A DNA stretch of 64,000 bases from Pseudophaeobacter flagellatus (GCF_021228235.1 NZ_JAJQRG010000002.1:248001-312000); one strand, 5' to 3'. Numbered from the stretch's first letter, positions 53,334 to 63,645 are shown. The notes: generated by a model not told the origin, from the sequence alone. Numbers and translations: made by a program.

Positions 53334-54065
53334 ATGCTGAATCCGATCTACGCAATTGGTGATATCCACGGTCAACGCGAGATGCTGGAGACCGCCCTGG
53401 CACGGATCGAGGCAGACGGCGGGCCAGACGCGCGGGTTGTGTTTCTGGGTGATTATGTTGATCGCGGGCCAGATTCGCATGGCGTGGTTGATCTGCTGGC
53501 GCGGGGCATGGCCGCCGGGCGCAACTGGGTCTGCCTGCTGGGGAACCATGACCGGATGTTTTCAATGTTCCTCGAAGACTACCCGCGCACTGATGACCGG
53601 TTGTTGGTCGGCTACGACTGGCTGCATGCGCGCATTGGCGGGGAAGAGACGCTCGGGTCTTACGGGGTTGAGGTCGGGGAGCGCCGCCGGATCCATGAGG
53701 TGCACGCCGAGGCGCTGCAGGCTGTTCCGGATCACCACCGCGCCTTTCTGGCGGCGCTGCCAGATTATCACCAAGAAGGTGATCTGTTGTGCGTTCATGC
53801 CGGCATTCGCCCCGGCGTGGCGCTGCAAGAACAGAGCCAGAATGACAAGATCTGGATCCGGCAGGAATTTCTGGAATATCAGGGGAGGCACCCCTGGCTG
53901 GTGGTGCATGGCCACACCCAGGTGGCCGCCCCCGAACATCACGGCAATCGGGTTAATCTCGATTCGGGTGCCGGGTTTGGTCGTCCGCTGACAGCGGCGG
54001 TTTTTGAAGGCCGCAAGTCCTGGGTACTGGAAGAGGAGGGTCGCAGGCCGCTGCGGGCAGAGTAA
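53334..54065 (+). CDS. Metallophosphoesterase (Ser/Thr phosphatase or ApaH-like)
   Basis: A 243-residue calcineurin-type phosphoesterase with the metal motifs GDIHGQREMLE (residue 8), GDYVDRGPDSHG (near 38) and GNHDRM (near 68), and the late histidines in LLCVHAGI and LVVHGHTQV. Family members dephosphorylate proteins or diadenosine tetraphosphate. A GAGGG site precedes ATG 53334. Confidence 0.9.
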   Translation: MLNPIYAIGDIHGQREMLETALARIEADGGPDARVVFLGDYVDRGPDSHGVVDLLARGMAAGRNWVCLLGNHDRMFSMFLEDYPRTDDRLLVGYDWLHARIGGEETLGSYGVEVGERRRIHEVHAEALQAVPDHHRAFLAALPDYHQEGDLLCVHAGIRPGVALQEQSQNDKIWIRQEFLEYQGRHPWLVVHGHTQVAAPEHHGNRVNLDSGAGFGRPLTAAVFEGRKSWVLEEEGRRPLRAE

Positions 54066-54437
54066 CGAGGCAAAGCCCCACAATGTGCTGCATGTGAACT
54101 ATTTGATAAAGAAATCCCGGTTATGCTGAACCTGTGATCGGCGGCCTGTTGGTAGGCAAACAGTTAAAAAGTTACAGAGGTCCTGTACTGCCATGGTAAC
54201 AAGTGGCGATATGGCTGCAAAGCTTTGAGTTATTATGTTGTCGCTGATCACTACCGATTTTGTCGCCCCCATCGCCCGCCCAGATTGCACGGGATGGGCT
54301 GCGCATATCGGTGGGCCAGGGGCGAGCGCTTGTCGCGTTCATGTGCATTCACATGACTGGCGCTCTTTCATTGATTTCGCATGTACTCGTTGCGCAAAAT
54401 CGATGCCGACTTTTGCGCAACATGCTCTCGTCTCAGT
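54066..54437. other. Non-coding region with long inverted repeat
   Basis: 372 bases between the phosphoesterase and the convergent tdh. It contains TTGCGCAAAA (54390-54399) and TTTTGCGCAA (54411-54420), a perfect 10-base inverted repeat flanked by GCATG and CATGC, starting just past the tdh stop. Short plus-strand frames (for example from 54235) have no recognisable homology or ribosome site. The hairpin may end tdh transcription. Confidence 0.5.
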
Positions 54438-55490
54438 TTAACGCCAGTCCAGCACCACCTTGCCGCTATCGCCTGATTTCATCGCGGCAAACCCCTTGGC
54501 AAAGTCTTCAACCCCAAACCGGTGGGTAATGACCGCGCTGACATCCAGCCCGTTTTGCAACATGGCAATCATCTTGTACCAGGTTTCAAAAATCTCACGG
54601 CCATAGACCCCTTTCAGGGTGATCGCCTTAAAGACAATCCGGCTCCAGTCGACGGGAGATTTCCCCGGCGGAATCCCCAAGAGCGCGATGCGGCCCCCCA
54701 TCACCAGAGCTTCGATCATTTGATCCAAGGCGGCCTGGTTGCCAGACATTTCCAGCCCGACGTCAAAACCCTGGCGCATGCCAAGTTCGGCAATCACATC
54801 GTTCAAGTCTTCCGTCGCGACATTCACAGGCCGCACATTGGCGACCTTGGCGGCCAGCGCCAATCGGCCGGGGTTTACATCGGTGATGGCCACATGGCGG
54901 GCACCTGCGTGGCGCGCAACGGCCGCCGCCATGATGCCGATCGGGCCGGCGCCGGTGATCAGCACGTCCTCGCCCACCAGATCAAAGCTGAGCGCGGTAT
55001 GCACCGCATTGCCAAGCGGGTCGAGAATGGCACCGATGTCATCCGGGATGTCATCCGGCAGCGGCACCACGTTAAAGGCAGGCAGGGCCAGATACTGCGC
55101 AAAAGCGCCCTGCTCATTCACGCCGATGCCGCGGGTTTCGGGATCCAGATGGAACTTGCCGGCGCGGCTCTGGCGGGAGTGTTTGCCAATCAGATGCCCC
55201 TCGCCGCTGCAGCGCTGGCCAATCTCCAGATCGGTGACATTGCGGCCCAGCTCGACGATTTCGCCGGCAAATTCATGGCCGGTGATCAGTGGCACGGGCA
55301 CGGTTTTCTGCGCCCAGGCATCCCAGTTCCAGATATGGACATCGGTGCCGCAGATGCCGGTCTTGTTCACCTTGATCAGCACCTCATCGGGGCCGATTTC
55401 CGGCACGGGCGCCTGCACCTTCCACAGGCCTTCTTCGGGTCTGGATTTCTCCAGCGCGATCATGGTGTTCGGCTTGGCCCAAAGTGTCAT
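54438..55490 (-). CDS. tdh: L-threonine 3-dehydrogenase
   Basis: Oxidises threonine to 2-amino-3-ketobutyrate, the substrate of the upstream Kbl. The 350-residue zinc-alcohol-dehydrogenase-family product keeps the catalytic zinc ligands ([23 protein letters not shown]) and NAD motif [17 protein letters not shown]. The structural-zinc lobe reads [19 protein letters not shown], so the four cysteines seen in E. coli Tdh are replaced. The start ATG overlaps the kbl stop. Confidence 0.93.
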   Translation of the reverse strand: MTLWAKPNTMIALEKSRPEEGLWKVQAPVPEIGPDEVLIKVNKTGICGTDVHIWNWDAWAQKTVPVPLITGHEFAGEIVELGRNVTDLEIGQRCSGEGHLIGKHSRQSRAGKFHLDPETRGIGVNEQGAFAQYLALPAFNVVPLPDDIPDDIGAILDPLGNAVHTALSFDLVGEDVLITGAGPIGIMAAAVARHAGARHVAITDVNPGRLALAAKVANVRPVNVATEDLNDVIAELGMRQGFDVGLEMSGNQAALDQMIEALVMGGRIALLGIPPGKSPVDWSRIVFKAITLKGVYGREIFETWYKMIAMLQNGLDVSAVITHRFGVEDFAKGFAAMKSGDSGKVVLDWR

Positions 55491-56674
55491 GAGATCACCC
55501 CCAATGCGCGACCCACTTTGCCAAAGGCAGTGAGGGCACGCTCCAGTTCCGGGCGTGTCAGGGCGGCATTCATCTGGGTGCGGATGCGAGCCTGCCCGCG
55601 TGGCACCACCGGAAAGAAAAAGCCCGAGACAAAAATGCCCTCGTCAAACAGGCGCGCGGCCATGTCCTGAGCCAGCTGCGCTTCGCCCAACATCACCGGC
55701 ACAATGGGGTGTTTGCCGGGCAACAGATCAAACCCCAGATCCGTCAGACCAGCGCGCCAGAATTTTGTGTTTTCAAATAGTTGTGCACGCAGATCTGCGC
55801 CTTCCTCGACAAGGCGAATGGCCTCGATCCCGGCAGCAACGATAGAGGGCGGCAGCGAATTAGAGAACAAATAGGGCCGCGCCCGCTGCCGCAGCAGGTC
55901 GATCACTGGCTGCGGCCCGGCGATATAACCGCCAATGGCCCCTCCAAGTGCTTTGCCCAATGTCCCGGTGAGGATGTCCACATCCACCCCCGCATGATCC
56001 GGCGTGCCAGCGCCGTTTGGCCCCATAAAGCCGGTGGCGTGGCAATCATCCACCATCACGATCGCATCGTATTTGTCGGCCAAGGCGCGGATTTCCGGCA
56101 GTTTTGCCAGATAGCCATCCATCGAGAACACCCCGTCGGTCGCAATCATGATGTGGCGCGCGCCATCTGCGCGGGCCTGTTTCAGCCAGGCCTCCAGGTC
56201 GTTCATATCGCTGTTGAGATAGCGATAGCGTTTCGCCTTGCACAGGCGGACCCCGTCGATGATCGACGCATGGTTTAGGCTGTCAGAGATAATCGCATCT
56301 TCTGGCCCCAAGAGTGGTTCGAACAAGCCACCGTTAGCATCAAAGCAGGCGGCGAACAGAATGGCGTCATCCTTGTTCAGGAATTTTGCCAGGCGCTGTT
56401 CCAGCGCGCGGTGGATATCCTGCGTACCGCAGATAAAGCGCACCGAGGCCATGCCAAAGCCCTTGTCGTCCATCACGCCACGCGCGGCGGCAATCAAATC
56501 GGGATGATCGGCCAGCCCCAGGTAGTTGTTGGCACAGAGGTTGATCACTTGACGGTCGTCCACCGTGATTTCGCCCCCCTGTGGGGAGGTGATCATTCGT
56601 TCCCGCTTGTACAGGCCGTCGGCCTCAATCTGGGCCAGCGTTTCAGAGATATCGTTTAGAAATGCAGTGCTCAT
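55487..56674 (-). CDS. kbl: Glycine C-acetyltransferase (2-amino-3-ketobutyrate CoA ligase)
   Basis: Cleaves aminoketobutyrate with CoA to glycine and acetyl-CoA. The 395-residue PLP enzyme has the aminotransferase-fold motifs [20 protein letters not shown] and the PLP lysine in [19 protein letters not shown] 56674 follows AAGGAG at nine bases; an upstream ATG at 56695 is less likely. It forms an overlapping kbl-tdh operon downstream of an XRE regulator. Confidence 0.95.
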   Translation of the reverse strand: MSTAFLNDISETLAQIEADGLYKRERMITSPQGGEITVDDRQVINLCANNYLGLADHPDLIAAARGVMDDKGFGMASVRFICGTQDIHRALEQRLAKFLNKDDAILFAACFDANGGLFEPLLGPEDAIISDSLNHASIIDGVRLCKAKRYRYLNSDMNDLEAWLKQARADGARHIMIATDGVFSMDGYLAKLPEIRALADKYDAIVMVDDCHATGFMGPNGAGTPDHAGVDVDILTGTLGKALGGAIGGYIAGPQPVIDLLRQRARPYLFSNSLPPSIVAAGIEAIRLVEEGADLRAQLFENTKFWRAGLTDLGFDLLPGKHPIVPVMLGEAQLAQDMAARLFDEGIFVSGFFFPVVPRGQARIRTQMNAALTRPELERALTAFGKVGRALGVIS

Positions 56675-56695
56675 AGCGGGAAACTCCTTATCCAT

Positions 56696-56727
56696 GGAAT
56701 CGCATCTACCATAACGGATTCGATTCC
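56696..56727. promoter_or_regulatory. Inverted repeat upstream of kbl, candidate operator
   Basis: GGAATCG (56696-56702) and CGATTCC (56721-56727) with an 18-base spacer, plus an internal GGATTCGATTCC. It lies 22 bases before kbl and is a candidate site for the XRE-cupin regulator encoded just upstream. Confidence 0.4.
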
Positions 56728-56952
56728 TAAATAGAAGATTTCACTATCCCGGAAAAAAATCCGTAAAGGTGGATTTTTGTATGGAGATGGCCGCCAAGCC
56801 TCTGGGGTGCACCGCAATACAGGGCCTTGCTGCCCGCATTAAGGTGGGATTGTCGCGCTGTATTGCAAATGACTGGGCGCGTAGGTTTCGAAATGAAAGA
56901 AGCAGCCGGTTCGTCACCGGGGCTTTGGCAACCGTCTTGCTAGACTGTAAAA

Positions 56953-57519
56953 TCAGGCATCTTTCACAATCAGAAACACCCGCGCGGGCCCATCAGGGGC
57001 GGTGATGGCATGGGGCACATCGCCTGCATAGCGGGCGGTATCGCCTGCGTGCAAATGGTCTGACGCGCTGCCAGAGGTCACTGTTATTTCACCTTCCAGC
57101 ACGGTCAGCTGTTCTAGCGCGCCACGGGTGTGCGGGGCACTGTTGAGGGCGCCGCCCTTGTCGAAGCGGATGTCATAGACCTCATGCCCGCCGGCCTCTT
57201 CCGGTGGTGACAGGATGCGGATGCGGCAGCCCTCACCTATGTTTTCGATCTTAGGCACATCGACAGCGCGCAGCACTTCGATCCGGTCTTGCATGTCGCC
57301 GACTTCCAATAGGCCGGCAAAATCTACCTGCAGGGCGCGGGTTAGATTCCACAGGGTGGCAATGGTTGGGCTGCTTTCGCCGCGTTCGATCTGGCTTACC
57401 ATTGAGCGGCTGACGCCGGACAGATTGGCCACCGCCTCAAGGGAAAGCCCCTGGGCGCGGCGGGCCTCTTTCAGGCGGGCCGGCAGCAGGGTCAGGATAT
57501 CGTCTGTATTTTCCGTCAT
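56953..57519 (-). CDS. XRE family regulator with cupin domain
   Basis: A 188-residue transcription factor with a helix-turn-helix (about residues 12-66: LKEARRAQGLSLEAVANLSG, VSRSMVSQIERGESSPTIAT) and a C-terminal cupin sensor domain (HTRGALEQLTVLEGEITVTS). ATG 57519 follows AGGAGATC; an upstream start at 57570 is less likely. It lies directly upstream of kbl-tdh on the same strand and probably controls that operon, which is inference. Confidence 0.9.
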   Translation of the reverse strand: MTENTDDILTLLPARLKEARRAQGLSLEAVANLSGVSRSMVSQIERGESSPTIATLWNLTRALQVDFAGLLEVGDMQDRIEVLRAVDVPKIENIGEGCRIRILSPPEEAGGHEVYDIRFDKGGALNSAPHTRGALEQLTVLEGEITVTSGSASDHLHAGDTARYAGDVPHAITAPDGPARVFLIVKDA

Positions 57520-57642
57520 AACAGATCTCCTGCGGGGTCTGTGCTCTTTTGTCAATGACGGGACGTTCACAGATCAAGGGGGCAGACAGGGCGATGCTGC
57601 GACTGCATAATGGGCGTAACAGACCTTTGAGGAGAAAAAAAC

Positions 57643-58818
57643 ATGACTGATATTGTCATCCTGGATGGTGCCCGCACCGCAATTGGCACCTTTGGCGGGG
57701 CGCTGGTCAATACTGCCCCTATTGATCTGGCTGCGGCTGTTTCCAAGACAGCGATGCAGCGCTCTGGCGTTGACCCCGAGCAGATTGGCCATGTGGTCTT
57801 TGGTCATGTGATCAACACCGAGCCGCGCGATATGTATCTGAGCCGCGTTGCCGCGATGCAGGCCGGCGTGCCTCATGGCACCCCGGCGATGAATGTGAAT
57901 CGTCTGTGTGGATCGGGCGCGCAGGCGTTGGTTTCTGGCATTCAGTCGCTGATGCTGAAGGATGCGGAATTTGCCCTGGCCGGGGGCGCGGAAAACATGT
58001 CGCGCAGCCCCTTTATCATGCAGCAACAGCGCTGGGGCGCCAAAATGGGTGATGTCAAATCGCTTGATATGATGCTGGGGGCGCTGAACTGTCCTTTTGG
58101 CACCGGCCACATGGGGGTGACGGCAGAAAACGTTGCGGATGAGCATGACATTACCCGCGCCCAGATGGATGAATTTGCCCTCGCCAGTCAGACCCGCGCC
58201 GCCGCCGCGATTGCGGCGGGCCATTTCAACAGTCAGATCACGCCGATCGAGGTCAAGGTCAAGCGCGACATGGTGCCCTTTGAGGTGGACGAGCACCCTA
58301 AGGCAACCTCGCTTGAGGCGCTGGCAGGGCTGCGGGCGGTGTTCCAAAAAGACGGACGCGTCACGGCCGGCAATGCCTCGGGGATCAACGATGGCGCTGC
58401 GGCCCTGGTGTTGGCACGGGCTGAGGCGGCTGAAAAGGCAGGACTGAAACCCAAGGCGCGGATTCTGGGCTATGCCCATGCCGGGGTGCGCCCAGAGGTC
58501 ATGGGCATTGGTCCGGTTCCGGCGGTGCAGAACCTGCTGGCCAAGACCGGCCTGAAAGCGGGTGATTTCGACGTTGTTGAGAGCAACGAGGCCTTTGCCT
58601 CGCAGGCGCTGGCGGTGAACAAGGAGCTGGGTCTGGATCCGGCAAAGGTGAACCCCAATGGCGGTGCCATTGCGCTGGGCCATCCTGTTGGCGCCACGGG
58701 GGCAATCATCACCTTGAAAGCGCTGTATGAATTGGAGCGCACTGGTGGGTCGAAGGCTTTGATCACCATGTGTATTGGTGGCGGTCAGGGGATTGCCCTG
58801 GCGATCGAGCGTCTTTGA
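57643..58818 (+). CDS. Acetyl-CoA acyltransferase (thiolase, PhaA/BktB type)
   Basis: Condenses or cleaves acyl-CoA with acetyl-CoA. The 391-residue product has the catalytic residues Cys89 (NRLCGSGAQAL), His347 (GGAIALGHPVGATGA) and Cys377 (TMCIGGGQGIAL). It may serve beta-oxidation or polyhydroxyalkanoate precursor supply. A strong AGGAG site precedes ATG 57643. It is divergent from the XRE regulator. Confidence 0.93.
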   Translation: MTDIVILDGARTAIGTFGGALVNTAPIDLAAAVSKTAMQRSGVDPEQIGHVVFGHVINTEPRDMYLSRVAAMQAGVPHGTPAMNVNRLCGSGAQALVSGIQSLMLKDAEFALAGGAENMSRSPFIMQQQRWGAKMGDVKSLDMMLGALNCPFGTGHMGVTAENVADEHDITRAQMDEFALASQTRAAAAIAAGHFNSQITPIEVKVKRDMVPFEVDEHPKATSLEALAGLRAVFQKDGRVTAGNASGINDGAAALVLARAEAAEKAGLKPKARILGYAHAGVRPEVMGIGPVPAVQNLLAKTGLKAGDFDVVESNEAFASQALAVNKELGLDPAKVNPNGGAIALGHPVGATGAIITLKALYELERTGGSKALITMCIGGGQGIALAIERL

Positions 58819-58897
58819 AAATGAGATGTGCTAGGGGGGGCTTTGCCCCTCTGGTCCTTTGGGCCATTCACCCCAAGGTATTTTGGGTAAGATGAAA

Positions 58898-58929
58898 GGA
58901 ACGGGCGCGGCTATTGCGGCGCCCGTTCC
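58898..58929. terminator. Terminator between thiolase gene and ubiB
   Basis: GGAACGGGCGC / GCGCCCGTTCC, eleven perfect pairs with a ten-base loop, between convergent genes. On the minus strand TTTC follows, so it mainly suits ubiB. Confidence 0.75.
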
Positions 58930-58932
58930 TGT

Positions 58933-60462
58933 TTAGTTCAGGAGCTGGTTGACGAGGAGGGTGAGCAGGATTCCAGCGGTTGCGCCAACTGCGGCGGGGG
59001 TTTGCCAGGCGCCGTTCTTTTTATCGCCGCTGGGTTCCTGGGATTGGGCGATCAGAGCCTGTTCCATCAGGGCGGGCAGGCGGGGGCCAAACCGGGCCAT
59101 GACCCTGGCAGTTTTCATCAGGTCAGAGGCCATAGCACGCGGGCCGATGCTCTTTTTGATGTAGTCTTCGACCACCGGTTGCGCGACTTCCCAGATGTTG
59201 ATCTTGGGGTCGAGAGAGCGGGCGACGCCTTCCACCACCACCATGGTGCGCTGGAGAAGGATCAGCTCGGTGCGGGTTTCCATGCCAAAGCGTTCGGTGA
59301 CCTCAAACAGGTAATTCAGCAGGCTACCCATGGAGATATGGCTGGCGTCCATGCCAAAGATGGGCTCTCCGACCGCGCGGATGGCGCGGGCGAATTCATC
59401 CACATCGCGGTTTGCCGGGACATAGCCTGCTTCGAAATGGACCTCGGCGACGCGTTGGTAATCGCGTTTGATAAAGCCAAAGAGGATCTCGGCGTAGACC
59501 CGGCGGGTGTATTCGTCGATATGCCCCATGATGCCAAAATCATAGGCGATGATATTGCCATTGGCGGCGACCTTGAGGTTGCCCTGGTGCATATCGGCGT
59601 GGAAAAATCCATCACGCAGCGCGTGCTGCAGGAACAGGGTGAGCACCCGCTTGGCTAGGGCCTGGCGATCATGGTCGGCTGCATCCAGGGCGGCATTGTC
59701 GCCAAGTGCGGTACCATCGGCCCAGTCCAGCGTCATCACCCGGCGCGCTGAGGCTTCCCAGCGGATGCGCGGCAATTGGAAGCCTTCGTCCTCGGCAGTA
59801 TTGGCGGCAAATTCCGAGGCGGCGGCGCTTTCGAGGCGTAGGTCCAGCTCTCCCTGTACGACGCCGGCAAAATGTTCGATCACATCCATCGGGCGCAGGC
59901 GGCGTGCGCCGGGGGCAAAGAGATCGACGATGCGGGCGGCAAAGTAAAAGGCGTCGACATCCCGGTTGAAGGCGCGCTCGATGCCGGGGCGCAGCACCTT
60001 GACCGCGACATTTTCGCCGGTCTCTGTCAGCCGGGCGTGATGGACCTGGGCGATTGAAGCTGCGGCGATGGGTTCGCTGAATTCCGAGAAGACCTCGGCC
60101 AGGGGGCGGCCCAGTGCGCTCTCTACCTCGGCCATGGCGGCAGCGCGGGAAAAGGGTGGCAGCTGATCCTGCAGCACGCGCAGCTGTTGTGCCAGATCGT
60201 CGCCAACCACGTCGGGGCGGGTCGAGAGCACCTGGCCGAATTTGATATAGGCTGGCCCCAGCGCGGTGAGCGCACGGGTGGCGGGCGGCATTGAGGGGTC
60301 GCCCTTGTAGCCCAGCCATTTGAAGGGCCAGCCCAGGGTGCGCGCCAGGATGCGTAGCGGTTTGGGGGCCTCAAAGGCGTCTAGCACCAGGTTCATCGCG
60401 CCGGTGCGCTCGAAGGTGGCACCGGTGCGGATCAGGCGGATAATATTGTGTGGGCCGCGCAT
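58933..60462 (-). CDS. ubiB: Ubiquinone biosynthesis ATPase/kinase-like protein UbiB
   Basis: Membrane-associated atypical kinase-fold (ABC1/ADCK) protein required for ubiquinone synthesis. The 509-residue product has the KxGQ motif AYIKFGQVLSTRPD near residue 72, ATP-fold motifs VAVKVLRPGIERAFNRD and HADMHQGNLKV, and DFGIMGHID. A C-terminal hydrophobic helix (ATAGILLTLLVNQLL) anchors it. Three bases separate it from ubiE. Confidence 0.95.
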   Translation of the reverse strand: MRGPHNIIRLIRTGATFERTGAMNLVLDAFEAPKPLRILARTLGWPFKWLGYKGDPSMPPATRALTALGPAYIKFGQVLSTRPDVVGDDLAQQLRVLQDQLPPFSRAAAMAEVESALGRPLAEVFSEFSEPIAAASIAQVHHARLTETGENVAVKVLRPGIERAFNRDVDAFYFAARIVDLFAPGARRLRPMDVIEHFAGVVQGELDLRLESAAASEFAANTAEDEGFQLPRIRWEASARRVMTLDWADGTALGDNAALDAADHDRQALAKRVLTLFLQHALRDGFFHADMHQGNLKVAANGNIIAYDFGIMGHIDEYTRRVYAEILFGFIKRDYQRVAEVHFEAGYVPANRDVDEFARAIRAVGEPIFGMDASHISMGSLLNYLFEVTERFGMETRTELILLQRTMVVVEGVARSLDPKINIWEVAQPVVEDYIKKSIGPRAMASDLMKTARVMARFGPRLPALMEQALIAQSQEPSGDKKNGAWQTPAAVGATAGILLTLLVNQLLN

Positions 60463-60465
60463 TTT

Positions 60466-61218
60466 CTAGATTTTCCAGCCGGAGTGCAGCGCGGCAATGC
60501 CCAGCGACAGGTTACGGTATTTGGCATTGGCAAAGCCTGCGGTTTTCACCATCTCCAGGAAGGTATCCTGGTCGGGGAAGTTGCGGATTGATTCCACCAG
60601 ATACTGGTAGCTGTCGTAGTCACCAGCGATCAGCTTACCCATGCGGGGGATGACGTTGAAACTGTAAAGATCATAGAGTTTTTGCATGCCATCATTGGGC
60701 AGTTGGCTGAATTCCAATACCATCAGGCGGCCGCCGGGCTTCAACACGCGATAGGCTTCGTTCAGGGCCTCTTGCGGGCGGGTAACATTCCGGATGCCGA
60801 AGGAGATGGTGTAGACGTCAAATGTATTGTCCTTGAAGGGCAGCGCCATGGCGTCGCCGGTGACCCAGTCGAGGCTGTCGGCCATTTGCTCGGCTTCGGC
60901 GCGTTTGCGCCCTTCGATCAGCATTGGCGCGGTCAGGTCCAGCACGGTGGAATGGCCGCGGCCTGCTCGCTTGAGAAAGCGGAACGATATATCACCAGTG
61001 CCACCCGCCACATCGAGCAGACGCTGACCTGTGCGCGGCGCCAGCCAATCCATCATGGCATCTTTCCAGATGCGGTGGATTCCCATGCTCATCACGTCAT
61101 TCATGATGTCGTATTTGGAGGCCACGGAATTGAAGACGCCCTGCACCCGGCCTGCTTTTTCATGCTCGGGGACGGTTTCAAAGCCAAAATGGGTGGTGCT
61201 GTCTGATCTATCGCTCAT
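60466..61218 (-). CDS. ubiE: Ubiquinone/menaquinone C-methyltransferase UbiE
   Basis: SAM-dependent methyltransferase of quinone synthesis. The 250-residue product has the UbiE signature [18 protein letters not shown], the SAM motif [16 protein letters not shown], and [13 protein letters not shown]. It is the first gene of the ubiE-ubiB operon, divergent from mutM across about 96 bases. Confidence 0.96.
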   Translation of the reverse strand: MSDRSDSTTHFGFETVPEHEKAGRVQGVFNSVASKYDIMNDVMSMGIHRIWKDAMMDWLAPRTGQRLLDVAGGTGDISFRFLKRAGRGHSTVLDLTAPMLIEGRKRAEAEQMADSLDWVTGDAMALPFKDNTFDVYTISFGIRNVTRPQEALNEAYRVLKPGGRLMVLEFSQLPNDGMQKLYDLYSFNVIPRMGKLIAGDYDSYQYLVESIRNFPDQDTFLEMVKTAGFANAKYRNLSLGIAALHSGWKI

Positions 61219-61314
61219 GTGGCTTGCCGTTTTATTAGGATCGCCCCAGTTATAGGGCCTTGAAGGGCAGGCACAATGCGGCCCTTATGTCATATAGGTT
61301 TAGGGAGCGATGTA

Positions 61315-62166
61315 ATGCCTGAATTGCCCGAGGTCGAGACCGTGATGCGGGGTTTGCTGCCTTCTATGCAGGATGCAGTGATTGCGCAGGCACATGTGAA
61401 CCGCCCGGATCTGCGCTGGCCCTTCCCCGAACGCATGGCAGAGCGGCTGACGGGCGCGCGGGTGGTGGCCCTGCGGCGACGGTCAAAATATATTCTGGCA
61501 GAGCTGGATCGCGGCGAAACCCTGCTGGTGCATCTGGGTATGTCGGGGCGGATGACGGTTTCGGGCGATCCCCTTGGCCAGTTTACGCATGATCATCCGC
61601 AGGCGGAAAAACATGATCATGTGGTCTTTGACATGGAGAACGGTGCCCGGATTACGTTTAATGATCCGCGCCGATTTGGGGCCATGGATCTGATTGACAC
61701 GGGCGGGTTGGCTGAACATAAGCTGTTGAAGGTGCTGGGGCCGGAACCTCTGGGCAATGATTTCCATGAAGACTACCTGATTGCGACCTTCGCGGCAAAG
61801 AACACACCGGTGAAATCAGCGCTGCTAAATCAGGGAATCATCGCGGGCCTGGGCAATATTTATGTCTGTGAGGCCCTTTTTCGGGCACAGATTTCGCCAA
61901 TACAAAAGGCAGCCCAGATCGCACCAGAGCGGGTTGCCAGCCTGGTTCCGATCATCCGACAGGTGCTGGAAGATGCGATCAAAGCTGGGGGATCTTCCCT
62001 AAAGGATTTCCGCCAAGCCAGTGGAGAACTTGGATATTTTCAACATAGCTTTGATGTCTATGGTCGCGAAGCAGCCCCCTGTCGTAGGGTGGGATGTGGG
62101 GGGGAAATCGAGAGAATCACCCAATCCGGGCGATCCACCTTCTATTGTGGCAAGTGCCAAAGATAG
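61315..62166 (+). CDS. mutM: Formamidopyrimidine-DNA glycosylase
   Basis: Repairs 8-oxoguanine and related lesions. The 283-residue product starts [13 protein letters not shown], giving the catalytic Pro and Glu after Met removal, with the conserved Lys in RRRSKYIL. The C-terminal zinc finger has Cys pairs in [10 protein letters not shown] and YCGKCQR. ATG 61315 follows AGGGAG; an earlier in-frame start at 61276 lies in the promoter. Confidence 0.96.
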   Translation: MPELPEVETVMRGLLPSMQDAVIAQAHVNRPDLRWPFPERMAERLTGARVVALRRRSKYILAELDRGETLLVHLGMSGRMTVSGDPLGQFTHDHPQAEKHDHVVFDMENGARITFNDPRRFGAMDLIDTGGLAEHKLLKVLGPEPLGNDFHEDYLIATFAAKNTPVKSALLNQGIIAGLGNIYVCEALFRAQISPIQKAAQIAPERVASLVPIIRQVLEDAIKAGGSSLKDFRQASGELGYFQHSFDVYGREAAPCRRVGCGGEIERITQSGRSTFYCGKCQR

Positions 62167-62229
62167 CTTGAACGCGATATCTCTCGTGGTAATGACTCGA
62201 TTCTGAACGGAACAATGAAAGCATCAATT

Positions 62230-63006
62230 ATGGCCTATGAGACGATCAACGTCGATGTGCAGGACCACGTTTGCCTTATCAAACTGCATCGCCCCGAGGC
62301 GTTGAACGCGCTCAATGCTGCGCTTGTGAGTGAGCTTTGCACTGCGCTGGAAGAAGCAGATGACAGCGACAAGGTGCGCTGCATCGTCCTGACCGGTTCG
62401 GAAAAGGCCTTTGCGGCCGGCGCGGACATCAAAGAGATGGCGGAGCTGAACTTTGCTGAGGTGTATTCCAGCAATCTCTTTGCCCAGGTGAATGATCGTA
62501 TTGGCGCCATTCGCAAGCCGATCATCGCTGCTGTGGCAGGGTATGCCCTAGGTGGCGGCTGTGAGCTGGCGATGCTGTGTGATTTCATCATCGCGGCGGA
62601 AACTGCCAAGTTTGGCCAGCCTGAAATCAACCTGGGCGTTGTGGCCGGTATTGGCGGCACTCAGCGTCTGACCCGGTTTGTTGGCAAATCGAAATCCATG
62701 GATATGAACCTGACGGGCCGTTTCATGGGGGCCGAAGAAGCCGAGCGCGCCGGTCTGGTGTCGCGGGTGGTGCCGCCGAAAAAGCTGATCGAAGAGGCCA
62801 TGGGCGCGGCGCAGAAGATAGCTGAAAAATCCCAGATGACCGCCAAGGCCGTCAAGGAAACCGTGAACCGCAGCTACGAGCTTTCTCTGAGCGAAGGCAT
62901 GCTGTTTGAACGCCGGGTGTTTCATTCGATGTTTGCAACCGAAGACCAGAAAGAGGGCATGGCCGCCTTCCTGGAAAAGCGCGAAGCCCAGTTCCGCGAC
63001 AAGTAA
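62230..63006 (+). CDS. Enoyl-CoA hydratase
   Basis: Crotonase-family enzyme hydrating 2-enoyl-CoA in beta-oxidation. The 258-residue product has [12 protein letters not shown] near residue 64 and [17 protein letters not shown] near residue 108. The catalytic Glu pair is in GGGCELA and [16 protein letters not shown] 62230 (MAYETIN) matches the family start; ATG 62215 would add five residues. Confidence 0.93.
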   Translation: MAYETINVDVQDHVCLIKLHRPEALNALNAALVSELCTALEEADDSDKVRCIVLTGSEKAFAAGADIKEMAELNFAEVYSSNLFAQVNDRIGAIRKPIIAAVAGYALGGGCELAMLCDFIIAAETAKFGQPEINLGVVAGIGGTQRLTRFVGKSKSMDMNLTGRFMGAEEAERAGLVSRVVPPKKLIEEAMGAAQKIAEKSQMTAKAVKETVNRSYELSLSEGMLFERRVFHSMFATEDQKEGMAAFLEKREAQFRDK

Positions 63007-63303
63007 CTTTTGCAATAGATCATCACCTAGGGGGGCACCCCTGGAGCAGGGGGGCAGCCATCGGGTTGGCCCCCTGTGTTTTTGGCGCCTAGACCGCGCG
63101 TCATCACTGGTTTGTCTGCGGGCGTGGCCCTGTGAAGGGCGGGGTTTGGCAATTCACTTGCATCTTGCACTACATGTCTTTAAGGACCGCTCCCATACAT
63201 GCGCGTGCAGCCCGCTAGGCTAGAATCACTCCGATGATCCGATCCGGGTTTGGCTGGCTTGCGCCGATATTGAAATACGAACCCAAAGAGAAGGTCATCA
63301 GAC

Positions 63304-63567
63304 ATGGCAAATACACCTCAGGCTAAAAAGCGCGCGCGTCAGAACGAAAAGCGTTTTGCAGTCAACAAAGCCCGCCGTTCGCGCATCCGTACTTTCCTGC
63401 GTAAAGTTGAAGAAGCCATCGAAGCTGGCAACAAGGACGAAGCCGCTGCTGCTCTGCGTCTTGCCGCTCCTGAACTGATGCGCGGCGTCACCAAAGGCGT
63501 CTACCACAAGAATACCGCATCGCGCAAAGTGTCGCGTCTGACCGCACGGGTCAAAGCGCTGGCGTGA
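63304..63567 (+). CDS. rpsT: 30S ribosomal protein S20
   Basis: Primary binding protein of 16S rRNA in the small subunit. The 87-residue basic helical product begins [20 protein letters not shown] and contains [19 protein letters not shown], both diagnostic. The nearly 300-base upstream gap shows no gene and should hold its promoter. A double hairpin terminator follows. Confidence 0.97.
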   Translation: MANTPQAKKRARQNEKRFAVNKARRSRIRTFLRKVEEAIEAGNKDEAAAALRLAAPELMRGVTKGVYHKNTASRKVSRLTARVKALA

Positions 63568-63579
63568 TTCCCTGCCGGG

Positions 63580-63601
63580 AATTTCTTGCAAGCAAGAAAT
63601 T
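63580..63601 (+). terminator. First hairpin after rpsT
   Basis: Perfect palindromic stem AATTTCTTGC-AA-GCAAGAAATT of ten pairs, 13 bases after the stop codon. It is followed by G and a run of A, so on the plus strand it is probably mRNA-protective. Confidence 0.55.
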
Positions 63602-63612
63602 GAAAAAAATGA

Positions 63613-63645
63613 AGGCGTCGCATTTTTGCGGCGTCTTTTTTATTT
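63613..63645 (+). terminator. Terminator after rpsT
   Basis: GGCGTCGC / GCGGCGTC stem (eight pairs, two wobbles) with a six-base loop, followed by TTTTTTATTT. Confidence 0.85.

Noticed and set aside
54235-54529. Short plus-strand frames before tdh
   Set aside because: No convincing ribosome site, no recognisable family, and they overlap the end of tdh and the inverted repeat.
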